A stretch of 64,000 nucleotides of DNA from a virus, in the IMG/VR virus record IMGVR_UViG_3300017917_002374, positions 248,001 to 312,000 of that record; one strand, 5' to 3'. The notes beneath the pieces are model-generated. The model saw only the letters and a list, made by a program, of their open reading frames with translations. It was not told the origin of the DNA and ran no database searches. Of this stretch, positions 34,115 through 40,398 are shown piece by piece. The stretch's first letter is position 1. Every line of letters begins with the position of its first letter. The position numbers and the translations under genes were made by a program.

Positions 34115-35896
34115 ATGTCACGCGAAATTGAAAAAATTGCCGAAGATTTATTTGAAAAAGTTAGATCTAGATTTGAAAATGTTAACTTAGGAGACGAAGC
34201 AGCCAAGGCTACCAACGATCCTGAGAAAGCAAGATTTTTCAACTTTGACTATGTGACAAACGAAGAAAATCATGGCAATGTTACAATCAGCATAATTGAC
34301 GAAAATAATCTAAAGATTTATTTCAGTAAAAATATCAGCGACAATCTAGAAGGGCAAGAGTTAGACAACTGGTACAGTTTTCTAAAAGAGTTACGCTATT
34401 TTGCCAAACGTAATCTACTCACATTTGACACTAGAGACATCAGTCGTAGCAATCTAAACATAAAGGATCTTAAACAAGTGAGCAAAGCAGACAGTACCTT
34501 GACCACTCAAGATGTGGCAATATCAGAAAGCAGACTTTATGGCACACACATGATCAGCTACGAAAATGTTGGACCGGCCCGTATCATGATCAAACACACA
34601 GAAAGTGTGAATCCTGAACAGCGTGGTAGTAGAGCAAGACACATCAATGCAATCTATGTTGAAAATGCACAGGGCGAACGTTTTAAAATGCAACACAACA
34701 AGTTGAGCGGAGCAAGGGCCATGGCACGTCATGTGGCAGAAGGCGGTATTCCTTACGATGATGTTGGTCAGCATATCAACAGCATGATACAAGAAATGGC
34801 AGATCTTGGTCGTTTTGTGCGTGTGATGAAGCATCGTACCTTTGAAGACAACACAGCAGTCAAAATGGTAGAAGCAGCAGCCAACTATTATCAAGGCATG
34901 AATAGACAATTAAACTATCTCAAAGGTTCAAGAGCCTATAGAAATTTTGTAGAGTCATTTGAACCAAACAAACAACAACTAGACGAAGTGGATGTAAATG
35001 AATTAAAAGAACGTTTTGTTAAAAAAGTTTTTGATGATCGTATGATGGCAGCACTGCCATTGGTGAACAAGGCCTATCAGTTACAAGAACAAGCCAAACA
35101 CAAACAATTAGAAAGTGTTAAAGACATTGTTGAACACCGTGCTGATTTGCAGTTGATTGAAAATGAAGGCATGGACGAATATTTCAAGGCTCTGAGTTTC
35201 GCTCGCCCTGCAGATCTGGTAGTTCGCATTCTTGAAGACATTGCCAAACGTGGCGCAGCTATTCCAGAAGTAGCAGAATTTGCCAAACACTGGGCAGCAA
35301 ACTTCAACATGGTAAACGAAGACAGCGATAAAGAATTAAAAGAAAATCAAGCTCTGGCAGTAAAATTGGCTACGCACTACATTAGAGACCTACGTAACCT
35401 ACATGAGGGGTTACGAGTGTCTCAAACAGACTATAATCTAGTGGATTTTGACAGCGGCGAAATACTAGAAGAAGGCACTTGGGCACTACCAGAATCACCA
35501 GAAGAAGTTCAGGCTTTACAGGCATTGATGGCGCAGCCATTAGAAGTGGGCGTGGATGCTGAAAATGCTACCAGCGCACTCTACGAACTGATTGGCGACG
35601 ATGAACTGTTTGATAGACTGAATGATCTAGCAGATGCAGAAGGACCACGTGCAGATGCCAGAGACACTATCAAATACTTTTTACAACAGGAAATGCCTGG
35701 CCTAGCAGCTAAATTGAATTTTGGTGATGCAGAAATGGATCAAGCTACAAATGTCGCATCGCCTGCGCAACCCGCACCGCCTGCACAACCAACAGCAGCT
35801 AACACACCACCTGGACAGAATTCTGGCGGAGTGGTAAGCGAAGAACTACGAGCAATCGCTCGTTTGGCTGGTTTACAGTCGTTTATGGTGAAATAA
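34115..35896 (+). CDS. Conserved phage protein downstream of terminase (593 aa)
   Basis: I recall this family from marine T4-like phages without a function. It has an N-terminal alpha/beta part (EIEKIAEDLFEKVRSRF), then SESRLYGTHMISYENVGPARIMIKHTESVN and RARHINAIYVENAQGERFKMQHNKLSGARAMARHV near 140-210, a long helical middle, and a C-terminal LYELIGDDELFDRLNDLADAEGPRADARDTIKYFL block (about 505-540). A Pro/Ala linker leads to a last helix, ELRAIARLAGLQSF, like the ends of other candidate head proteins here. Location after gp17 suggests a virion or packaging role; nothing in it shows enzymatic activity. Confidence 0.6.
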   Translation: MSREIEKIAEDLFEKVRSRFENVNLGDEAAKATNDPEKARFFNFDYVTNEENHGNVTISIIDENNLKIYFSKNISDNLEGQELDNWYSFLKELRYFAKRNLLTFDTRDISRSNLNIKDLKQVSKADSTLTTQDVAISESRLYGTHMISYENVGPARIMIKHTESVNPEQRGSRARHINAIYVENAQGERFKMQHNKLSGARAMARHVAEGGIPYDDVGQHINSMIQEMADLGRFVRVMKHRTFEDNTAVKMVEAAANYYQGMNRQLNYLKGSRAYRNFVESFEPNKQQLDEVDVNELKERFVKKVFDDRMMAALPLVNKAYQLQEQAKHKQLESVKDIVEHRADLQLIENEGMDEYFKALSFARPADLVVRILEDIAKRGAAIPEVAEFAKHWAANFNMVNEDSDKELKENQALAVKLATHYIRDLRNLHEGLRVSQTDYNLVDFDSGEILEEGTWALPESPEEVQALQALMAQPLEVGVDAENATSALYELIGDDELFDRLNDLADAEGPRADARDTIKYFLQQEMPGLAAKLNFGDAEMDQATNVASPAQPAPPAQPTAANTPPGQNSGGVVSEELRAIARLAGLQSFMVK

Positions 35897-35910
35897 TCTC
35901 GTTTTAGTTC

Positions 35911-35940
35911 TTGCAATCATAAATACTACTGTTATATACT
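35911..35940 (+). promoter_or_regulatory. 32: Sigma70-like promoter for gp32, with late motif inside
   Basis: TTGCAA (35911-35916), 18 nt, TATACT (35935-35940). The spacer holds a late motif CATAAATA (35918-35925). A small dyad TTGCAC-GGTGCAA follows at 35940-35952 and an AAAGGAAAA ribosome site lies before the ATG. Confidence 0.55.
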
Positions 35941-36002
35941 TGCACGGTGCAAGAATATATCTAGGCACAACAAAGACCATCTTAACTTAAAGGAAAATTA
36001 TC

Positions 36003-37010
36003 ATGGCTACATCATTGGCAGAAATTCGTGCAAAACTACAAGCACAAGAAAACCGCACAGGCGGCAGTCAAACAGGTGGCGACAACGCTATCTATCCACA
36101 CTGGAACATTGCAGAAGGTTCCACAGCAAAAATCCGTTTCCTACCAGACGGTAATTCCAAAAACAGCTTCTTCTGGGTTGAACGACTCATGATTCGTTTG
36201 CCTTTTGCTGGCATCAAAGGACAAGCAGACAGCAAGCCTGTTGTTGTACAAGTGCCTTGTGTGGAAATGTATGGCGAAGCATGCCCTATTCTAGCAGAGG
36301 TTCGTACTTGGTTCAAGGACGCTAGCCTTGAGGAAATGGGTCGTAAGTATTGGAAGAAAAAATCCTACTTGTTCCAGGGTTTTGTTCGCGAGAATACACT
36401 TGGCGACGACAAGACTCCGGCCAATCCTATTCGTCGTTTTGTGATCAGCCCGCAGATTTTTAACTTGGTTAAGAACGCACTTATGGATCCAGACATGGAA
36501 TCCATGCCAACAGACTATGAAGCAGGACTTGATTTCACTATCAAAAAAACTTCCAAAGGTGGTTATGCTGACTACAGCACTTCCACTTGGGCACGTAAAG
36601 AAAGTGCGCTCACAGCTGATGAACGTGCAGCCGTGGATCAGTTTGGTCTGTTCAATCTTGCAGACTTCCTGCCCAAGCAGCCAACAGATGTTGAGCTCAA
36701 GGTGATCAAGGAAATGTTTGAAGCAAGTGTTGATGGTCAAGCATATGATCCTGATCGTTGGGGTTCTTACTACAAACCAGCTGGCTTTGCTGGCGGTAAC
36801 AACAGTAGCACCGACGACGATGCAGCACCTGCAAAAGCAGCACCTGCACCGGTAGCAAAAGCAGCACCTGCATCAGCAGTGGCAGCAGAAGATCCACCTT
36901 TTGATACAGAAGATGCACCCGCTGCAACAGCACCGGTGCAAGAAGCCAAGCCTAGCAATCAACGTGCTGAGGACATCCTGGCTATGATTCGCAATCGTCA
37001 GAAGCAATAA
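36003..37010 (+). CDS. 32: Single-stranded DNA-binding protein gp32 (335 aa)
   Basis: The N-terminal ~20 residues (LAEIRAKLQAQE) match the basic cooperativity segment. The core has ISPQIFNLVKNAL, DPDMESMPTDYEAGLDFTIKKTSKGGYADY and a YKPAGF-like aromatic pattern for ssDNA. The T4 zinc site (one His, three Cys) is reduced: C86 and C94 are present in PCVEMYGEACPIL, but the last Cys of the usual CPxC is Leu97. The C-terminal ~70 residues are a Pro/Ala linker and an acidic tail (PPFDTEDAP) ending in a helix. It coats replication ssDNA and organises UvsX and UvsY, whose genes follow. Confidence 0.9.
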   Translation: MATSLAEIRAKLQAQENRTGGSQTGGDNAIYPHWNIAEGSTAKIRFLPDGNSKNSFFWVERLMIRLPFAGIKGQADSKPVVVQVPCVEMYGEACPILAEVRTWFKDASLEEMGRKYWKKKSYLFQGFVRENTLGDDKTPANPIRRFVISPQIFNLVKNALMDPDMESMPTDYEAGLDFTIKKTSKGGYADYSTSTWARKESALTADERAAVDQFGLFNLADFLPKQPTDVELKVIKEMFEASVDGQAYDPDRWGSYYKPAGFAGGNNSSTDDDAAPAKAAPAPVAKAAPASAVAAEDPPFDTEDAPAATAPVQEAKPSNQRAEDILAMIRNRQKQ

Positions 37011-37014
37011 CACG

Positions 37015-37048
37015 ACTTGGGCCTCTACACGGTTGTGTACGCCCAAGT
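37015..37048 (+). other. Hairpin in the gp32-uvsX spacer
   Basis: ACTTGGGC (37015-37022) pairs with GCCCAAGT (37041-37048); inside, TACAC pairs with GTGTA. There is no U-tract, so it is more likely an mRNA processing or stabilising element than a terminator. Its right half overlaps the uvsX sigma70-like promoter. Confidence 0.5.
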
Positions 37049-37061
37049 TCTCACTTATAAT
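37033..37061 (+). promoter_or_regulatory. Sigma70-like promoter for uvsX, TTGTGT-17-TATAAT
   Basis: TTGTGT at 37033-37038 and exact TATAAT at 37056-37061, 17 nt apart; ATG of uvsX at 37082 with a gagagga ribosome site. Confidence 0.55.
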
Positions 37062-37081
37062 ATCTACGAGAGGAATCTATC

Positions 37082-38149
37082 ATGGCAAAACCATTTGATC
37101 TAAGCAAATTTAGAAAAAGCATTACAAAAAGCATTGACGGTATTTCCGTTGGCTTTAACGATCCAGACACTTGGATCAGCACAGGCAACTACACACTAAA
37201 CTATCTTATCAGTGGAGACTTTAACAAAGGCATTCCAATGGGCAAGGTAACTGTGTTTGCAGGTGAATCAGGTGCAGGCAAATCATTTATCTGTTCAGGC
37301 AACTTGATTCGTCATGCACAACAGCAGGGCATTTATCCTATTCTTATTGACACAGAGAATGCGCTGGACGAAGCATGGCTGCATGCACTGGGGGTGGAAA
37401 CCACAGAAGACAAACTGCTAAAACTTAACATGGCCATGATTGATGATGTGGCCAAGGTAATTAGTGACTTTGTTAAAGAGTACAAGACACTACCAGAAGA
37501 TCAACGTCCCAAGGTATTGTTTGTGATTGACAGTTTGGGCATGTTGCTTACTCCAACTGACGTTAATCAGTTTGAAGCAGGAGAAATGAAAGGCGATCTT
37601 GGTCGTAAACCCAAAGCACTTACTGCTCTAGTAAGAAACTGTGTTAACATGTTTGGCAGCTTGAACATTGGCTTGGTTGCAACCAACCACACCTATGCTA
37701 GTCAGGACATGTTTGACCCAGATGACAAGATATCTGGTGGACAAGGTTTTATCTACGCCAGTTCAATTGTGGTTGCCATGCGCAAACTCAAACTCAAAGA
37801 GGACGACGAAGGCAACAAGATCTCAGAAGTTAAAGGTATTCGTGCTGCTTGCAAGGTTATGAAAACACGATATGCCAAACCATTTGAAAGTGTTCAGGTT
37901 AAAATTCCTTATGAAACAGGCATGAGCCCTTATTCAGGCTTAACTGATCTACTGGAAAGCAAAGGTTTGTTGCAGAAAGAAGGCAACAGTCTTAAATACA
38001 CCCTAGCTGATGGCACAGTTATCAAACAGTTCCGCAAGGCCTGGGAACGAAATGATGACGGTACGCTTGACAAGGTCATGGAAGACTTTGTTAAAAATCC
38101 ACATCATGTGGTATCAGCTCAATTACCTGAAGAGGAAATGGCAGAATGA
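37082..38149 (+). CDS. uvsX: UvsX RecA-like recombinase (355 aa)
   Basis: Walker A GESGAGKS at 61-68, Walker B VLFVIDSLG at 145-153, DNA-binding loop 1 region GDLGRKPKALTALVRN near 175-195, and SGGQGFIYASSIVVAMRK near 220. These define the T4 UvsX branch of RecA proteins, which catalyse strand exchange and recombination-dependent replication. Length is close to T4 UvsX (391 aa). It heads a packed operon: next gene overlaps by 4 nt, followed by UvsY. Confidence 0.95.
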   Translation: MAKPFDLSKFRKSITKSIDGISVGFNDPDTWISTGNYTLNYLISGDFNKGIPMGKVTVFAGESGAGKSFICSGNLIRHAQQQGIYPILIDTENALDEAWLHALGVETTEDKLLKLNMAMIDDVAKVISDFVKEYKTLPEDQRPKVLFVIDSLGMLLTPTDVNQFEAGEMKGDLGRKPKALTALVRNCVNMFGSLNIGLVATNHTYASQDMFDPDDKISGGQGFIYASSIVVAMRKLKLKEDDEGNKISEVKGIRAACKVMKTRYAKPFESVQVKIPYETGMSPYSGLTDLLESKGLLQKEGNSLKYTLADGTVIKQFRKAWERNDDGTLDKVMEDFVKNPHHVVSAQLPEEEMAE

Positions 38150-38391
38150 GCATTGATATAGATGCACTAGTAGACACTTACACTGTGATGAAAGAGTATA
38201 TTTCCAGCAAAGATCGGCAAGCAGCAGCTGATCATGTGTTTAGTATACTCAACGACAGCGGAGTAAGTGAACAAGATCTCAAAATACTTGCTGGTGTAGA
38301 TTCTTACATGAAACGAGCATCATCAGAATATCTTGATCCTGAAGAGGAAGAAGATAACGAGGACCTGGACTACGACTACGGTGACGACTGA
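38146..38391 (+). CDS. Small acidic protein between uvsX and uvsY (81 aa)
   Basis: ATGA overlap with uvsX at the 5' end and 1-nt overlap with uvsY (TGATG) at the 3' end. The sequence is helical (DALVDTYTVMKEYISSKDRQAAADHVFSIL) with a very acidic tail (DPEEEEDNEDLDYDYGDD). I do not recognise it from T4. I recall similar short acidic ORFs at this place in marine T4-like phages. Because of its position and translational coupling, a role with the recombinase or its loading factors is likely; the acidic tail could mimic ssDNA or the gp32 tail. Confidence 0.6.
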   Translation: MSIDIDALVDTYTVMKEYISSKDRQAAADHVFSILNDSGVSEQDLKILAGVDSYMKRASSEYLDPEEEEDNEDLDYDYGDD

Positions 38392-38843
38392 TGTGGTACA
38401 ATCGGATAGTACAAGATCTTGGTAATTTACCTGATTTTATATCCTATTACGAAGCGCAATTGCAAGAAGCTAAGTCTGATGTGCGTGTGGCCGGTCTGGT
38501 AGAACGAAATCTATCAGGCCTGCCAGGCGTTACAGAACATCGTTTCAACCAGCTACAAGAGATTGAAGCTGTGTTGGAATTTTTGAACATTCAGTTGCGC
38601 AAGATACGACGCAAGCATTTTCAAAAGTATTTAGAAGCATACGCCCGAGCACTAACCAGTAGAGATGCTGAAAAGTATGTGGACGGAGAAGATGAAGTGG
38701 TTGATTTTGAAACCATTATCAATGAAGTAGCACTGCTGCGTAACCGTTGGTTGGGTATCATGAAAGGTCTTGAAAGCAAGAATTTCATGCTAGGACATAT
38801 CACAAGACTGCGCACAGCAGGCATGGAGGATGTGACTGTATGA
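38391..38843 (+). CDS. uvsY: UvsY-like recombination mediator (150 aa)
   Basis: Length (T4 UvsY 137 aa), helical make-up and position after uvsX fit UvsY. The C-terminus, RNRWLGIMKGLESKNFMLGHITRLRTAGMED, is aligned by eye with the T4 UvsY end, where a similar KSRGF...HIQDMRAFE segment occurs. The N-terminal half (LPDFISYYEAQLQEAKSDVRVAGLVERNLSGLPGVTEHRF) is a helical domain. UvsY oligomers help UvsX replace gp32 on ssDNA. ATG overlaps the preceding stop; the next gene again overlaps by 4 nt. Confidence 0.7.
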   Translation: MWYNRIVQDLGNLPDFISYYEAQLQEAKSDVRVAGLVERNLSGLPGVTEHRFNQLQEIEAVLEFLNIQLRKIRRKHFQKYLEAYARALTSRDAEKYVDGEDEVVDFETIINEVALLRNRWLGIMKGLESKNFMLGHITRLRTAGMEDVTV

Positions 38844-39094
38844 CAGATTGTCGTGCTCGTGCAGACAAACTGATAGAAGAATTTAATCTTTGCATGCGAT
38901 CTCGCCCACGAGGAAACGCAGTTGAAGTTCAATTGGAAAAAGACGCTGTGTCGCATTGGGCAGTGTATCTAAATAGACAGCTGGCATGGGGGTCTGAAGT
39001 TGAAATCGCAGAAGCCTGTAATCAACTGGAATCAAGACTAAAAAGTCTACAAGAGAAACTAATTATTGAAATATTGACCAATGGATCACTTTAA
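38840..39094 (+). CDS. Small protein of unknown function in the uvs operon (84 aa)
   Basis: ATGA overlap with uvsY and a 14-nt overlap with the following methyltransferase gene. The protein is one helical unit (CRARADKLIEEFNLCMRSRPRGNAVEVQLEKDAVSHWAVYLNRQLAWG, then a helix EIAEACNQLESRLKSLQEKLIIEIL). No known family comes to mind. Tight packing on both sides is the main evidence that it is translated. Confidence 0.55.
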   Translation: MTDCRARADKLIEEFNLCMRSRPRGNAVEVQLEKDAVSHWAVYLNRQLAWGSEVEIAEACNQLESRLKSLQEKLIIEILTNGSL

Positions 39095-39863
39095 CAATGA
39101 GTATCAAAGTCACGAACACAGTCTTGAAGTACTGAATCTCATAAATCGCTACGAAGATTTCATGGACAGTATTAGCACAGTTGCGGACATGGGCTGCGGA
39201 ATAGGTTCAGACATCGCTTGGTGGGCAAATGCTGAGTATGTTGAAACCACGGAAGATGCACAAGGCAACATCTATGAAACTGTGCGAAAAAGAAACTACA
39301 AATGTTATGCTGTGGATAAAAACACACAACAGGTAGACAAAGAAAACCTACCACCAAATGTGAACTTGATCACGGCTGATTTTGAGCGTAGAAGTCTGCC
39401 CATACCTGTGGACATGATCTGGTGTCATAACAGTTTTCAATATGCAGTAAACCCAATGGCCACACTACGACTGTGGAATGAACAAATGAATGAAAATGGT
39501 ATGTTGTACATCTGCATACCATATCAAAGTACGTATCAAAACAACCGTTTGGTGCTGCGTAGTAACAGTTTTAATTATTACAATCACAACTTTCTCAGCA
39601 TGGTGTACATGTTGGCTGTGAATGGATTTGACTGTCGTGATGCGTATTTTCTCAAGCGCCGTGAAAATCCATGGTTACATCTTGCAGTGTACAAAAGTCA
39701 TCATGCTCCTATGGAACCAGCACAAACTTCATGGTATGATCTTGCTGAACGAAATCTAATCAACGACAGCATGAAAAACAGTTTACACAAGTACGGATAC
39801 ATTAGACAAGAAGACATATTGTATGCTTGGTTAGACAAAGATTTTCACTACGTTGAGGATTGA
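39081..39863 (+). CDS. SAM-dependent methyltransferase (260 aa)
   Basis: Class I fold: motif I VADMGCGIGSDIAWWA near 35-50, acidic motif II NYKCYAVDKNTQQVD near 75-90, and MIWCHNSFQYAVNPMATLRLWNEQMNENGMLYICIPY near 110-150, typical of Methyltransf_11/25-like enzymes. Substrate unknown; LPS, a small molecule or a protein are all possible. It is the last gene before the tRNA cluster, and the tRNA promoter -35 TTGACA begins at its stop codon. The C-terminal ~100 residues (YRF-type aromatic-rich) are not recognised. Confidence 0.75.
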   Translation: MDHFNNEYQSHEHSLEVLNLINRYEDFMDSISTVADMGCGIGSDIAWWANAEYVETTEDAQGNIYETVRKRNYKCYAVDKNTQQVDKENLPPNVNLITADFERRSLPIPVDMIWCHNSFQYAVNPMATLRLWNEQMNENGMLYICIPYQSTYQNNRLVLRSNSFNYYNHNFLSMVYMLAVNGFDCRDAYFLKRRENPWLHLAVYKSHHAPMEPAQTSWYDLAERNLINDSMKNSLHKYGYIRQEDILYAWLDKDFHYVED

Positions 39864-39888
39864 CAGCTATTCTGTTTTCGCATACAAT
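39860..39888 (+). promoter_or_regulatory. Sigma70 promoter for tRNA cluster 1, TTGACA-17-TACAAT
   Basis: TTGACA 39860-39865, TACAAT 39883-39888, 17 nt apart. The first tRNA starts 12 nt later. The same two hexamers and spacing recur before tRNA cluster 2. Confidence 0.85.
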
Positions 39889-39900
39889 ACACACTTAATA

Positions 39901-39978
<78 letters not shown>

Positions 39979-40023
39979 GATTTCTTAATAAGTTATTAAC
40001 TTATTAAATATGTAACAAGATTT

Positions 40024-40108
40024 GCGACTGTGGTGAAACAGGTATACACAGCAGACTTAAAATCTGCCGCTGCAAGGCGTGCCGGTTCGATTCCGGCCAG
40101 TCGCACCA
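40024..40108 (+). tRNA. tRNA-Leu (UAA)
   Basis: Acceptor GCGACTG pairs with CAGTCGC; anticodon arm CAGAC-TTAAAAT-CTG with UAA; class II variable arm (CCGCTGCAAGGCGTG region); T arm GCCGG-TTCGATT-CCGGC; encoded CCA. Confidence 0.9.
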
Positions 40109-40114
40109 AGATTT

Positions 40115-40191
40115 CTGACCATAGCTCAGTTGGATAGAGCAACAGCCTTCTAAGCTGTGGGTCGGGGGTTCGAATCCCTCTGGTCAGGCCA
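40115..40191 (+). tRNA. tRNA-Arg (UCU)
   Basis: Acceptor CTGACCA pairs with TGGTCAG; D arm GCTC...GAGC; anticodon arm ACAGC-CTTCTAA-GCTGT giving UCU; T arm GGGGG-TTCGAAT-CCCTC; encoded CCA. UCU reads AGA/AGG, which are heavily used in this phage. Confidence 0.9.
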
Positions 40192-40267
40192 ACAGATAAA
40201 TAAACTTATGAACAAGCTCTACACTACTGCACGAATACGTAACTATCACACTCAGTGATGGCGTCTT

Positions 40268-40357
40268 CCCACGGTAGCTCAAGGAGAGCAGGAGGCCTTA
40301 TAAGCCTTTCGTCCAGATAAGACCCAGGATGCGGTTCGATTCCGCACCGTGGGACCA
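40268..40357 (+). tRNA. Unusual tRNA, anticodon UAU, long variable region
   Basis: Acceptor CCCACGG with CCGTGGG, T arm TGCGG-TTCGATT-CCGCA and encoded CCA are perfect. The anticodon arm GAGGC-CTTATAA-GCCTT gives UAU (Ile, AUA). The D loop is very short (AAGGA between GCTC and GAGC), an extra base follows the D stem, and the variable region is about 21 nt, as in class II tRNAs. A UAU tRNA with a long variable arm is not expected, so identity and charging are uncertain. Confidence 0.7.
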
Positions 40358-40363
40358 ATTCAT

Positions 40364-40389
40364 AAAAAAAGCCCCTTTCGGGGCTTTTT
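40364..40389. terminator. Bidirectional terminator, tRNA cluster / autotransporter
   Basis: A-run, GCCCC, loop TTTC, GGGGC, T-run. The A and T flanks make it functional in both directions: it ends the tRNA transcript on + and the autotransporter transcript (stop at 40399) on -. Confidence 0.92.
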
Positions 40390-40398
40390 GTTTGGCGC

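Noticed and set aside
37015-37048. Hairpin after gp32 as a terminator
   Set aside because: Stable stem but no U-tract, and uvsX lies 33 nt downstream; kept only as a structural element.
40192-40267. Short ATG frame and GATAAATA in the spacer between tRNAs 3 and 4
   Set aside because: The frame is 15 codons with no ribosome site, and the late-like motif is not followed by a protein gene.
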